This document shows positions 1 to 7,389 of a DNA stretch of 47,283 bases, one piece after another (the first letter of the stretch is position 1; the number at the start of each line of letters is the position of its first letter). Origin of the DNA: a virus. The stretch lies in the IMG/VR virus record IMGVR_UViG_3300043122_000072, positions 1-47,283 of that record; one strand, written 5' to 3'. Under the pieces are notes generated by a model. It did no database searches, was not told the origin of the DNA, and worked only from the letters and a program-made list of their open reading frames with translations. A program made the translations under genes and the position numbers.

Positions 1-164
1 AGGCGATTGCACGCGATCTGATGTGCGTCGGCATCCAGAAAGCTGAAAGCGCAGGCTACCCGGTTATTGGGCACGTGCACGACGAAATAATCACCGAAGT
101 ACCGCGCGGTTGGGGTGACGTCCACGAGTTCGAGGCTTTGATCTGCGAAAAGCCCGATTGGGCC
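1..164. repeat. Terminal direct repeat, left copy
   Basis: Bases 1-164 match 47120-47283 with one difference (A at 127, C at 47246, which changes Glu to Ala in the polymerase). The repeat lies inside the DNA polymerase reading frame and joining the ends restores one open frame. This fits a circular or circularly permuted genome assembled with an overlap better than a physical T7-like terminal repeat, which would split an essential gene. Confidence 0.95.
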
Positions 165-218
165 AATGCGCTGCCCCTTGTTGCCGAGGGCTGGCGCGGA
201 AAACGGTATCGCAAGTAG
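1..218 (+). CDS. DNA polymerase I (family A), C-terminal fragment
   Basis: This is the end of the polymerase that begins at 45082; the frame is open from base 3 to the TAG at 216-218. It carries motif C (His-Asp-Glu in HVHDE), the metal-binding palm aspartate of family A polymerases, and ends ...KRYRK. When the window ends are joined at the 164-bp overlap, the full protein is about 751 residues, a normal size for a phage family A polymerase with a proofreading domain. The next gene follows after a short intergenic promoter region. Confidence 0.9.
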   Translation, partial: AIARDLMCVGIQKAESAGYPVIGHVHDEIITEVPRGWGDVHEFEALICEKPDWANALPLVAEGWRGKRYRK

Positions 219-228
219 GTTATGACGA

Positions 229-257
229 TTGACAATAGCCTACAAACGACATACACT
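229..257 (+). promoter_or_regulatory. Sigma70-like promoter with conserved AGCCTACAAAC spacer
   Basis: TTGACA (229-234), a 17-nt spacer ATAGCCTACAAACGACA, then TACACT (252-257), 27 bases before the ATG at 284. The spacer is nearly identical (15 of 17) to that of the leftward promoter at 11046-11074 and similar to 35847-35875, so it probably contains an operator for a shared regulator. Confidence 0.75.
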
Positions 258-283
258 GCGCCCATAAAGAGGACAAGCGACAA

Positions 284-596
284 ATGAAAAAACCCAGTAC
301 CTTGACAAAGCACAGCGTTCGCATAGCGGAAGATGTTTTGACCGCTTTTGACCAACTGTGCGGCAGCATGTCGCGCAGCCAGGCTGTGCGCTATCTCGTT
401 AAGCGAAAGCCCGAGAGCTGGATCAAATCTGACGCATTGGTGGCATTCGACGTCACGACTAAACGCAAGATAACATCGATGCACCTCGATCATGCTGCAC
501 ATAAGTGCGCGAAAAAATGGTGCGCCCCGCTGGAACTTTCGCTTGGGGGCCTTATCGAACACGTCATGCGGCGGGCAATAGCCGAGGGGCGCATCT

Positions 597-610
<14 letters not shown>
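284..610 (+). CDS. Small protein, possible ribbon-helix-helix-like N-terminus
   Basis: A 108-residue protein behind a good ribosome-binding site (AAGAGGA) and the promoter at 229-257. Residues about 10-40 (VRIAEDVLTAFDQLCGSMSR, then QAVRYLVKR) read like the strand-helix-helix of a ribbon-helix-helix DNA-binding domain, but no family is recognised with certainty. The rest is basic with three cysteines and no clear motif. As the first gene after the polymerase under its own operator-bearing promoter it could be a regulator; that is inference. Its end overlaps the next start by 14 bases, implying translational coupling. Confidence 0.65.
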
Positions 611-830
<220 letters not shown>

Positions 831-842
831 CAGGAGGCGAGG

Positions 843-1448
843 GTGCTTAACGTATACCCCCGAGACTACTTTGCGTACAACCCGACAACAGGGGATTTGC
901 GCTGGGCGATATCTCCGCTCGGCAGCGTCCACGTAGGCGACCCGGTGGGCCACCTTTCGTCAAAAGGGAAGCTGGAGTGCAGCATAAAGCGCCGTAAAGT
1001 TCCGGTCATTACGGTTGCGTGGTACGCGCACTACGGTAAATGGCGCGAAGACCTTACCGTAGCAGACGGCGATCCGTTTAACCTGAAAATCGCAAACATA
1101 ATGCCGCTACGGCCCGCTCGGCGAAGAAAGCAAAGCCGGTGCAAGCCCGATCATCTTACTTTCAACAATGGGCGCGCTTACCTGGGCGGGCGCGCCGTGC
1201 CAGCGCAACAAGCCTCGGTGCTGCTGCGTTTGGCATCGGCGCGAGTGTATGATTTTGCGACAGACAGCTACGTACGAGCGCCGGTTTCGCGAGACGAAAT
1301 AGAGAGCGTGCTGTGGCCTGGCGCTGATGGCGGCCCTCTGGGCGCCCGCGCGGTGATTGGCACGTTGGTGTGCAGACTAAACCGGGCGTTGACGGCTTTT
1401 CGCATCGTGCCCTACCGGACGGGGCATCTTATCCTAAAAGAGCTTTAG
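843..1448 (+). CDS. HNH-like domain (degenerate) fused to OmpR-type winged helix
   Basis: A 201-residue protein with a GTG start behind GGAGG. The N-terminal half (to about residue 90) follows the order seen in phage HNH homing nucleases: YFAYNPTTGDLRW, GDPVGH, then VAWYAHYGKW and DGDPFNLKIANI. Where HNH enzymes have a DH-NGD core, this one has VADGD, so the catalytic histidine seems lost. The C-terminal half (about 110-201) resembles a winged helix of the Trans_reg_C type: PVSRDEIESVLWPG, a central helix with RLNRAL, and a final hairpin YRTGHLILKEL. The mix suggests a nuclease scaffold turned DNA-binding protein, possibly regulatory; that is inference. A strong terminator follows immediately. 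Confidence 0.7.
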   Translation: MLNVYPRDYFAYNPTTGDLRWAISPLGSVHVGDPVGHLSSKGKLECSIKRRKVPVITVAWYAHYGKWREDLTVADGDPFNLKIANIMPLRPARRRKQSRCKPDHLTFNNGRAYLGGRAVPAQQASVLLRLASARVYDFATDSYVRAPVSRDEIESVLWPGADGGPLGARAVIGTLVCRLNRALTAFRIVPYRTGHLILKEL

Positions 1449-1454
1449 GCATAG

Positions 1455-1493
1455 AAAAACCGCGCGGTACGGGGGAGAACCGCGCGGTTTTTG
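1455..1493 (+). terminator. Rho-independent terminator
   Basis: A perfect stem of up to 14 bp (core ACCGCGCGGT) with a 10-nt loop ends in a T-run, directly after the stop at 1448. The A-run on the 5' side makes it potentially bidirectional. Confidence 0.9.
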
Positions 1494-1569
1494 TCCGACA
1501 ACCCCATTCAGCCTTGGAGAACTGATCCAGCCGAGGAAGCGTTACTGTAGGGCAAAAATAAACCTCCTG

Positions 1570-1660
1570 TCAACATGAACCTACAAAACACACATTCTTG
1601 TTGACTTTGTATATTTTGACGTATAGCGTGAGCAAACGTTAGCAGACAAAACATACAAAA
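1570..1660 (+). promoter_or_regulatory. Promoter/operator region before the broken lipoprotein gene
   Basis: This gap contains AACCTACAAAAC (1578-1589), a relative of the CCTACAAAC motif in other phage promoters; a TTGTTG/TTGACT plus TATAGC promoter candidate (about 1598-1627); and AGCAGACAAAAC (1639-1650) followed by ATACAAAAC, a second motif also seen near 11075, 35920 and 42545. The rest of 1494-1673 shows no gene. Confidence 0.5.
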
Positions 1661-1673
1661 CGGGAGAAAGAAG

Positions 1674-2122
1674 ATGCCTAGTTTCAAAATGACAATGTTC
1701 CTTGTCGTGGTTCTGACCGTAGCCTGCATCCTTGCAGCGCTTGGTGGATGCGATACGACGCAGCGGTATTACGGCGATCAGCCGATCCCGCATATCTGCG
1801 ATGATCTGTCGAGCGTGCGCGACACACCCGTAACCTACATGTCGCGGCAGGAACTATCAGACCTGTCGTTGGAAAAATACGGTGCGCGAGCTGACAACAT
1901 CCTGGGTATGTGGGTTGGCCCACAACACTGCCAGATCAATGCCAGATCAATGCCGGGCCGCAGGGTCACGCTTATATAAATACGGATCAGCCGGAATGGG
2001 GCGAGATTAATACCCTTGACCACGAGCTTTGCCACGAGGCGGTATGCCGGGAAACAGGGAGTTCTACGTGGCACGCTGCGCCGCCACGCAATTTACGGGA
2101 GTTGCTGGGTAATGGCTTTTAA
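1674..2122 (+). pseudogene. Lipoprotein with HExxH metalloprotease-like motif, frameshifted
   Basis: The first frame (1674-1979) encodes a signal peptide with lipobox LGGC (Cys26) and a secreted domain up to VGPQHCQINA. It is then thrown out of frame by an 11-bp tandem duplication at 1930-1951. The continuation in another frame (to the TAA at 2122) carries HELCHEAVC, an HExxH zinc-site pattern. Removing one 11-bp copy gives a single 145-residue lipoprotein with HELCH near the C-terminal third, like small phage zinc-peptidase-like lipoproteins. It is either a true pseudogene, a reversible slippage mutation or an assembly error. The next gene starts inside its 3' end, so the original coupling is visible. 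Confidence 0.75.
1930..1951 (+). repeat. 11-bp tandem duplication causing a frameshift
   Basis: GCCAGATCAAT occurs twice in direct succession (1930-1940 and 1941-1951). Deleting one copy joins the two halves of the lipoprotein gene into one frame. Confidence 0.95.
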
Positions 2123-2270
2123 TCAAGCGGTGTTCGATGTCCTGAATAAAGATGCGCACCGTTGGGGTTTATGGGCTTCACAGCGCAATTCAATCGAGGA
2201 CGCGATTGTCTACGAGCGACACCTCGAACTCCTGCAAGCACTGGTAGACGACCGCCGCGTGCTGCACTGA
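2112..2270 (+). CDS. Small hypothetical protein (52 aa)
   Basis: ATG at 2112 overlaps the stop of the broken lipoprotein gene at 2122, so translation was probably coupled. The product (MAFNQAVFDVLNKDAHRWGL..., ending VDDRRVLH) is mostly helical in appearance with no motif that I recognise. The upstream ATG codons in this frame lie inside the lipoprotein gene and are unlikely starts. It belongs to a chain of small tightly packed genes running to the primase-helicase; function unknown. Confidence 0.55.
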   Translation: MAFNQAVFDVLNKDAHRWGLWASQRNSIEDAIVYERHLELLQALVDDRRVLH

Positions 2271-2292
2271 CAATCTTGGAGAATTGAAATAG

Positions 2293-2745
2293 ATGTCTGT
2301 ATTGAAGATTACAAAGCGTACTCTGCTCGCCGAAGCATTCAATGTTCACATCGAAACCGGCCTGACACCGCGCCAGCTGCTCGGGCAGTGCGAAAAGCTG
2401 CGCGCCGAAGCGGACATCGCCCGGGCACAGGTGGAAGCATGGAATGGAGCGGTGTATGTAGAGAATATGCCGATGCGCGCCATTCCTGACACCGACCAAG
2501 GCGACAAAGTTCCACCCATACCTTATGTGACGCCTAAACGCCTGACTGCCCTTCTCAATGAAAACAAGTGTCTGAAAGGCGAGGGCGGACCGACCGCACA
2601 ATTACTTGACGAAAACAAACGATTTCGTGAGGTACTAACCCGTTTGGTGGAGCGCTGCGCGTCGGGAGATTTTTATTCTGATTACGACGCTGACTGGTCG
2701 CTAGTATGCGCGGCGCGTGCTGCGCTGAAAAGGAGCGAGCAATGA
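2293..2745 (+). CDS. Hypothetical phage protein (150 aa), helical
   Basis: The ATG at 2293 lies 11 bases after GGAG. The protein is predominantly helical, with charged coiled-coil-like stretches (residues about 28-50, CEKLRAEADIARAQVEAWNG, and about 85-115). The C-terminal segment CAARAALKRSEQ resembles the ends of many small phage accessory proteins. No catalytic motif is visible. Its stop overlaps the next start in an ATGA arrangement. Function unknown. Confidence 0.7.
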   Translation: MSVLKITKRTLLAEAFNVHIETGLTPRQLLGQCEKLRAEADIARAQVEAWNGAVYVENMPMRAIPDTDQGDKVPPIPYVTPKRLTALLNENKCLKGEGGPTAQLLDENKRFREVLTRLVERCASGDFYSDYDADWSLVCAARAALKRSEQ

Positions 2746-2837
2746 CAAAACCCCAGCTCTTGCGGTTGGCGCTGCTCATGAAACGGATCAGGCACTATGA
2801 CGCTTCGGTATATGTCAGCTTGAAGGATTTATGGTGA
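2742..2837 (+). CDS. Very small protein (31 aa) ending KDLW
   Basis: ATG overlaps the previous stop (ATGA), RBS AAGGAGCGAGCA lies just upstream, and the frame ends ...VSLKDLW. The end, including the stop and the next start, is exactly shared with the end of the 3151-3315 gene (17 identical bases AAGGATTTATGGTGATG). That points to a recombined gene-junction cassette rather than chance. The product is basic and helical with no known function. It is below common length cut-offs. Confidence 0.5.
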   Translation: MTKPQLLRLALLMKRIRHYDASVYVSLKDLW

Positions 2838-2839
2838 TG
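2823..2839 (+). repeat. Junction cassette KDLW, copy 1 (copy 2 at 3301-3317)
   Basis: AAGGATTTATGGTGATG is identical at 2823-2839 and 3301-3317. In both it encodes the C-terminal KDLW of one gene, serves as the ribosome-binding site and contains the start of the next gene. Confidence 0.9.
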
Positions 2840-3151
2840 CTTGATTTCTCTAATGAACGGCGCCAACTGGCGTCAATGCACGAAAATTTGATGCACCAAA
2901 TAAAACGCGCAGGCTTTGCCCCAGGCGCGCTCGTGCATGACCACGCCCACGAATACATCATAACGCGCGTGGCGGCCAATTATGGACGTTGGGTACACCC
3001 GGATGAACTGCCAGAACCAGAAGTGCTGGTGTACGGCAACCGCGTTCTGGTTAGAGGCGGCATAGGAACGCACGTACACTTCATCGGCTGCGCAGCAAAC
3101 GTGGCTGATTATTGTCGTGCGGCTATTGGCCCCTTGCCGGAGGGGAAGTGA
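2837..3151 (+). CDS. Hypothetical phage protein (104 aa)
   Basis: I prefer the ATG at 2837 (TGATG with the previous stop), nine bases after AAGGA; ATG 2831 lies only three bases from it. The protein contains HDHAHEYIITRVAANYGRWV, then DELPEPEVLVYGNRVLVRGG, beta-rich in the middle, and ends PLPEGK. The histidines are not in an order I can link to a metal enzyme. Its last codons plus the next start (GGAGGGGAAGTGATGG) are exactly repeated at the 3599 junction. Function unknown. Confidence 0.65.
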   Translation: MLDFSNERRQLASMHENLMHQIKRAGFAPGALVHDHAHEYIITRVAANYGRWVHPDELPEPEVLVYGNRVLVRGGIGTHVHFIGCAANVADYCRAAIGPLPEGK

Positions 3152-3154
3152 TGG
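3139..3154 (+). repeat. Junction cassette EGK, copy 1 (copy 2 at 3587-3602)
   Basis: GGAGGGGAAGTGATGG is identical at 3139-3154 and 3587-3602. In both places it encodes EGK and stop, is the ribosome-binding site and starts the next gene. Confidence 0.9.
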
Positions 3155-3315
3155 ACTGGAACGAAACGGTTGAACGCATGTTTGCGCGACCCGTTACCGT
3201 CATAGATGAACGGGACAAAGTAACAATCATGCCAGACGGGCACAACATCGTAACCCCGCGCCGGATGAGCGAAGACAAAGCCACAAAATATTGCGCTTAT
3301 AAGGATTTATGGTGA
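3151..3315 (+). CDS. Small hypothetical protein (54 aa) ending KDLW
   Basis: The ATG at 3151 overlaps the previous stop by one base and has a strong GGAGGGG site. The product (MDWNETVERMFARPVTVIDE... ending AYKDLW) has a short beta-strand-like middle (VTIMPDGHNIV) and no recognisable motif. It starts in one junction cassette (EGK type) and ends in another (KDLW type), so this gene looks like a shuffled insert between two exchange points. Function unknown. Confidence 0.6.
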   Translation: MDWNETVERMFARPVTVIDERDKVTIMPDGHNIVTPRRMSEDKATKYCAYKDLW

Positions 3316-3599
3316 TGGCCTGTTTGATTGAACGCGTGGCGCGGGCTATCTGTGCCGCCAAGTGTAAAGACCCAGACGCTATTTTATGGCAAGACCCGCA
3401 AAACGATCCGGTGAATACGCCCAATTGGACGGCATATGTTGACGCCGCAAAAGCTGCCCTTGAAGCGATGCAGTGCCCAACGCCGGAAATGCTTAACGAG
3501 GCGCATGAGTGCACCGTTGCAGGCTGTGAGCTTGTTGGGCAGGAACAAGCTGGTGAAATTTGGGATGGAATGATCGCCGCCGCACTGGAGGGGAAGTGA
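3315..3599 (+). CDS. Hypothetical phage protein (94 aa), 'RVARAIC' type
   Basis: The start at 3315 (MACLIERVARAIC) overlaps the previous stop. An N-terminal RVARAIC helix, a central WTAYVDAAKAALEAM helix and PTPEM are typical of a small phage protein family seen in many tailed phages with no known role. Five cysteines are present (AICAAKC, MQCP, CTVAGC) but do not form a clear zinc ribbon. It ends LEGK in the second EGK junction cassette. Confidence 0.65.
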   Translation: MACLIERVARAICAAKCKDPDAILWQDPQNDPVNTPNWTAYVDAAKAALEAMQCPTPEMLNEAHECTVAGCELVGQEQAGEIWDGMIAAALEGK

Positions 3600-4039
3600 T
3601 GGCTAAATCGCCCACTGAACGCAACAAGGATTACCGGGATCGGGTCAAGCTGAAAACGGCTCTGCTATCTGACATCGATCGTGCGCGGCGTGAAGACCTG
3701 GCCGAGCAGTTTGAACGCACGACTGGCGACCCCGAGCTTATTGCCACACTGCGTGAATACTTCACGCGGCACCCGATGTGCTTTACGGCGCCCGTGGCTG
3801 TTAACAGGATAGGCCGCCGGATAGATATGGTGTTCCGACCTTTAGGCCGGGATCACGAGCCCGCTGCGGCGCTAATCGCACTTGCCAACAAAGGTTATGA
3901 TTTGAACCTGATCGTGCGCGACAAGTTCTACGACGCCGGAGCGCGGTTTGATTTCGTGCGGGCTGCCACGCTGACGGCGATACGTGCCAAGCGCGAAGAG
4001 CTTATCGCCGCAGGCTTGTGGGGCGATACCCCGCTTTAA
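3599..4039 (+). CDS. Hypothetical phage protein (146 aa)
   Basis: The ATG at 3599 follows GGAGGGG and overlaps the previous stop. The protein begins with a charged helix (SPTERNKDYRDRVKLK), then residues about 50-146 form an alpha/beta region (TAPVAVNRIGRRIDMVFRPL, KFYDAGARFDFVRAATL). No motif identifies a function. It is the last small gene before the primase-helicase, separated by 50 bases without a strong promoter, so it probably shares that transcript. Confidence 0.7.
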   Translation: MAKSPTERNKDYRDRVKLKTALLSDIDRARREDLAEQFERTTGDPELIATLREYFTRHPMCFTAPVAVNRIGRRIDMVFRPLGRDHEPAAALIALANKGYDLNLIVRDKFYDAGARFDFVRAATLTAIRAKREELIAAGLWGDTPL

Positions 4040-4089
4040 GTCCCACAATCACCACCCCTGACAACCCAAGAATAAAAGCGGTGTTAAGC

Positions 4090-6306
4090 ATGGCAACCGA
4101 CGACGCAGTAACCTTCCTTGAACGCTTTGACCCCTCGGGGCTGCACCACCTCGTTTCTATAGACCCGGAAACCCGAGCTGTAACCGGCAAGCTGTTCCAA
4201 CCCGCTAAATGGGCGGATATGGCAGCGTGGGTTGATCGCCAGAACCGAGAGCTTAAGCGCAACGTCTATTTCACGGTCAACGAACCGTGCGACAACGCGC
4301 CAGACACCAAGCTCAAAAAAGAGCACATAAGATACATCCGGGCTGTTTTTGCCGATGTAGACCCGGACAAGTCCGAGCCGCTGGCGGCTGAACGCGCCAG
4401 GTTAAGCGGGCTATTTGACAAGCTTATGGCTGGTTCTATACCGCCAAGCTATACGATTGATAGCGGCGGCGGCATGCAGTTCTTCTGGAAGCTGGAGGGT
4501 CATGGCTACGGGCCCGAGCATTTCAGCTGGGCCGAAGACCAGGGCCGGGGTTTTGCGCACGCCTTATCGGGCGACCCGATCGGCAATATTGATCGCGTGA
4601 TGCGCCTGCCCGGTACAGTAAACTACCCTGACGCCAAAAAACGGGCGGCAGGACGTGTACCGACAGAAGCCGTGCTGCTGGCTAAGACGACACATACCTA
4701 CACCGTGGAAGGCCTTGTATCGGCTGTAAAACCGATGGCGCAAACTGAAAGCGACACGGACAGCGACGAGCGCATTACCGAAGTGCGCAAGAGCCTCGAT
4801 ATGGCATCAATGCACGAACTCTCCCCGGAGCTTAAACAGAAATTCGCCACGGCGGCCACGTACCGGCCTGTGTTGCGTGAACTGTGGGACGGCTCGGAAA
4901 CCGGCCTTATAGGCGATGATACGTCAGGCTCTGGCTATCGCGCTTCGCTTGCCGCACGTTTGTGCGAAGCAGGCGATTTCACGGCGCAGGAATACGGCCA
5001 GCTGCTTCATAACTGGGATTTTGCGGTTCAAGGCGGCGATGCAGACGCCAAACTATCAGCGCGTACCATTGCGCGGGACTGGGTCCGCATCGGCTTACCG
5101 CGCCATCCATCGTCTTATTTCGAGGTTCTACCAGAGCCGGAGATAGACCCGTTCACAGCTTACGCTATGTCAGAAGATGGCCAGAAAGAACGCGCAGAAG
5201 ATACGCGCACAGTGCAGTTCGACTGGATAGACCCCGCCAAATGGGAAGGCCTCGAACCCCCTGCGCGCGAATGGGAAGTCGAAGGCTGGGTGCCTAAAGG
5301 CGAGATAACCCTGATCTATGGTGACGGCGGCATCGGCAAGACATTGCTGGCCCACCAATACGCAACAGCTGCGGCTGCGGGCGGTGACTGGCTGGGGTTG
5401 CCGACAAAACAAGCGCGCGTCATGGCGATGTTCTGCGAGGATAGCGAAGATGAACTGCATCGCAGGCAGCGTGACATTGACCACCTGTTGGGGTATCAAC
5501 CGTCGGATTACAGCGCAAACCTGCGCATAGCGTCTCGCAAATACATGGATAACCTGCTTACGATCTGGAACCAGCACACGGGCGAAATGAAGCGCACGGC
5601 GGTTTGGGCTGCCTTGCGTGACGACGCTGTGCGGTGGGGTGCGACGGTTATCATCGTCGACACGATCGCCGACACTTATTCAGGCTCCGAGATTGACCGG
5701 GCCCAGGTCAACACGTTTGTCAAGTCATGCCTTGGTCGTCTTGCGCAAGAGATAAACGGTTCCATCATTGCCCTTGGCCACCCTTCAATGTCAGGTATGG
5801 CCAGCGGCAACGGTTCGTCAGGGTCTACAGCGTGGAGCAACGCTGCGCGGTCGCGGCTATACCTGCGCTACCCGAAGGGCGTTGAGACAGGCGATACGCG
5901 CGAACTGGCGGGGATGAAGCTGAATTATGGGCCCAAGGGCGCGCTGCTTAAATTAAAGTGGAGCCGTGGCGCGTTTATCGTCACGTCTGGCAACTTGCCG
6001 GGATCGTCCAGCGCGGCGTTCCGATCTATTGACGACATGGTTGACCAGCACTTGCGTGAGGCTCTCGCACGCCTTGAAATACGTCCGTTATCTGACAAGC
6101 CCAAGAATGTTAATTACGCTCCGCGTGTCCTGCGCGAAAGCCACGAGCCGCTTTATGAGTTCAGCATTGAAGAGCTCGAAGCCGGGCTGATCCGTATCGG
6201 CTTTCAGCCGGCCTTGTGGTTCGACAAGTTCAAAAGCAATCTGGCCGCAGCTACCGAAGCGGCTGCGGCCAGTATGTTCGAGGATCAGGATAGCATATTC
6301 GACTAG
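4090..6306 (+). CDS. Primase-helicase (AEP-type primase plus RepA/AAA_25 helicase)
   Basis: A 738-residue replication protein. The start at 4090 (MATDDAVTFLERF) matches where homologous folds begin; the upstream ATG at 4018 lies in the previous gene. The N-terminal part has a primase-polymerase-like D-x-D (ADVDP, residues about 88-92) and IDSGGGMQFFWKL, as in RepB/archaeo-eukaryotic-type phage primases. From about residue 400 there is a RecA-fold helicase: Walker A GDGGIGKT (about 411-418), an acidic FCEDSEDE segment, Walker B VIIVDT (about 520) and a GHP motif. It should unwind DNA and prime synthesis for the polymerase at 45082. The C-terminus ends in an acidic DSIFD tip shared with other replication genes here. 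Confidence 0.85.
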   Translation: MATDDAVTFLERFDPSGLHHLVSIDPETRAVTGKLFQPAKWADMAAWVDRQNRELKRNVYFTVNEPCDNAPDTKLKKEHIRYIRAVFADVDPDKSEPLAAERARLSGLFDKLMAGSIPPSYTIDSGGGMQFFWKLEGHGYGPEHFSWAEDQGRGFAHALSGDPIGNIDRVMRLPGTVNYPDAKKRAAGRVPTEAVLLAKTTHTYTVEGLVSAVKPMAQTESDTDSDERITEVRKSLDMASMHELSPELKQKFATAATYRPVLRELWDGSETGLIGDDTSGSGYRASLAARLCEAGDFTAQEYGQLLHNWDFAVQGGDADAKLSARTIARDWVRIGLPRHPSSYFEVLPEPEIDPFTAYAMSEDGQKERAEDTRTVQFDWIDPAKWEGLEPPAREWEVEGWVPKGEITLIYGDGGIGKTLLAHQYATAAAAGGDWLGLPTKQARVMAMFCEDSEDELHRRQRDIDHLLGYQPSDYSANLRIASRKYMDNLLTIWNQHTGEMKRTAVWAALRDDAVRWGATVIIVDTIADTYSGSEIDRAQVNTFVKSCLGRLAQEINGSIIALGHPSMSGMASGNGSSGSTAWSNAARSRLYLRYPKGVETGDTRELAGMKLNYGPKGALLKLKWSRGAFIVTSGNLPGSSSAAFRSIDDMVDQHLREALARLEIRPLSDKPKNVNYAPRVLRESHEPLYEFSIEELEAGLIRIGFQPALWFDKFKSNLAAATEAAAASMFEDQDSIFD

Positions 6307-6325
6307 AGGCGCGTTAGTTTTACTT

Positions 6326-6496
6326 TCACGACGGGCGCCCTTGTTCAAACGCTCGGTATGCTTTCAAGAGCTGATCGATTGGGTTATCGCCGCCGCGAGT
6401 GTATTGCAGCTCGTGGATGTGGTAGGGTTGCCCGTTAAGAGCGATCAGGACCTGTTTCAAAGCGTCGGCTGGAACGCTGACCATTGGCTTATTCAT
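6326..6496 (-). CDS. Small phage protein (56 aa), ELQ...NPID type
   Basis: The leftward ATG at 6496 is preceded by AAGGAGAACTGA. The product (MNKPMVSVPADALKQVLIAL, then NGQPYHIHELQYTR and NPIDQLLKAY) resembles small phage proteins of the GPPHLIRELQ...NPI pattern, whose role is unknown. It is the last gene of the leftward block and ends 19 bases from the stop of the rightward primase-helicase gene (6306), with no obvious terminator between the convergent genes. Its start lies in the repeated EPDKF junction cassette. Confidence 0.65.
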   Translation of the reverse strand: MNKPMVSVPADALKQVLIALNGQPYHIHELQYTRGGDNPIDQLLKAYRAFEQGRPS

Positions 6497-6499
6497 TTC

Positions 6500-6817
6500 T
6501 CAGTTCTCCTTGTTTTCAGAATTTATCCGGCTCTCATTGCTCCGCTCTATCCACTGGTCGAGGCGGCGGTCATTTTCAAGAAACTGGGCCGCGTCTCTGT
6601 GAGCCCACACCCGGTCACCGTAAGGTATGTCGCCAAACGGGTACTTGCGGGGCAGCTTATCGCGCGTATAAGGCGACGGTCCTTTATAGCACAGCATGAA
6701 GCCCGCGTAGTGGGGTCGACTAGGGGCGTAAGGCGCGCGGGTGAAATCAAATATCCACGCCCGGTACTCATCACACACCGCGGCGGCCTGCTTGCGGGCG
6801 TCAATCAGGTTCTGCAT
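6500..6817 (-). CDS. Hypothetical phage protein (105 aa)
   Basis: Leftward ATG at 6817 with AAGGAG 10 bases upstream. The protein contains AAAVCDEYRAWIFDFTRAPY, an HYAGFMLCYKGP segment, RKYPFGDIPYGDRVW and a C-terminal helix (AHRDAAQFLENDRRLDQWIE). I recognise no family. Its last 11 codons ([10 protein letters not shown]) run through a repeated junction cassette in a different frame from the EPDKF-stop reading seen in the other two copies. This suggests that the gene's original end was replaced by recombination at the cassette. Confidence 0.65.
   Translation of the reverse strand: MQNLIDARKQAAAVCDEYRAWIFDFTRAPYAPSRPHYAGFMLCYKGPSPYTRDKLPRKYPFGDIPYGDRVWAHRDAAQFLENDRRLDQWIERSNESRINSENKEN
6501..6534 (-). 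repeat. Junction cassette EPDKF, copies at 6501-6534, 6821-6854, about 7340-7368
   Basis: Copies 1 and 2 are identical over 34 bases. Copy 3 shares TTTTCAGAATTTATCCGGCT and its flanks (plus-strand reading). On the minus strand the cassette reads a possible C-terminal EPDKF, a TGA stop and an AAGGAG ribosome-binding site, just before three successive gene starts. Confidence 0.9.
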
Positions 6818-6861
6818 TTTCAGTTCTCCTTGTTTTCAGAATTTATCCGGCTCTTTTGGCG

Positions 6862-7332
6862 TCATGCGCAAAGGGCCGCGATGATGGCGCGATATTTTCG
6901 ACCATGCTCACTCTCGCCGTGCCTCTTATCGACGGCAGCGATAAACGCATCCTTGCTACCAGAAAAGCACCCACGATGGACGAACCAACCCGTTTCGCAA
7001 AGATAAAGTTCAAGGGTTCCGCGTTCCGATCCGATATTCGAGATATGGTGGAACGTATTTGAGCTTGTGATAACCCGCCCAGGGGAGAGGATAGCCCCGC
7101 GGAGGTTAGCCCCGGTGAGGTTAGCCCCGGTGAGGTTAGCCCCGTAAAGGTCAGCTCCGTAAAGGTCAGCTCCGTAAAGGTCAGCTCCGTGAAGGTTAGC
7201 CCCGTGAAGGTTAGCCCCGGTGAGGTTAGCCCCGTGAAGGTTAGCTCCGTGAAGGTTAGCTCCGATGAGCGTGTCCGCGTCAAGCGTGTGGATAACCGCC
7301 GTTGTCGAGCGGTGTTTAATTTCAATAGTCAT
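6862..7332 (-). CDS. Pentapeptide-repeat protein
   Basis: A 156-residue protein with start at 7332 behind AAGGAGGG. Residues about 22-82 are a run of A-N/D-L-x-G pentapeptides ([16 protein letters not shown] and so on), expected to fold as a right-handed beta-helix. The C-terminal part ([19 protein letters not shown]..., [15 protein letters not shown]) matches a phage subfamily that follows the repeats with a GS-R...GCF-G domain. Some pentapeptide proteins mimic DNA and bind gyrase (Qnr, MfpA); whether this one does is unknown. The coding DNA is itself a tandem array of near-identical 10- and 15-bp units, prone to copy-number change. Confidence 0.88.
   Translation of the reverse strand: MTIEIKHRSTTAVIHTLDADTLIGANLHGANLHGANLTGANLHGANLHGADLYGADLYGADLYGANLTGANLTGANLRGAILSPGRVITSSNTFHHISNIGSERGTLELYLCETGWFVHRGCFSGSKDAFIAAVDKRHGESEHGRKYRAIIAALCA
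7078..7265 (-). repeat. Tandem 10/15-bp repeats encoding pentapeptides
   Basis: Units such as GAGGTTAGCCCCG and AAGGTCAGCTCCG (plus strand) repeat about 12 times. Several adjacent units are exact copies at DNA level, which implies recent expansion or gene conversion. Confidence 0.85.
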
Positions 7333-7389
7333 TATAGCCCTCCTTATTTTCAGAATTTATCCGGCTCTTTTGGGGTGTCAGGGATCGGC

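Noticed and set aside
7078-7265. CRISPR-like array
   Set aside because: The repeats are contiguous coding units of pentapeptides without spacers.
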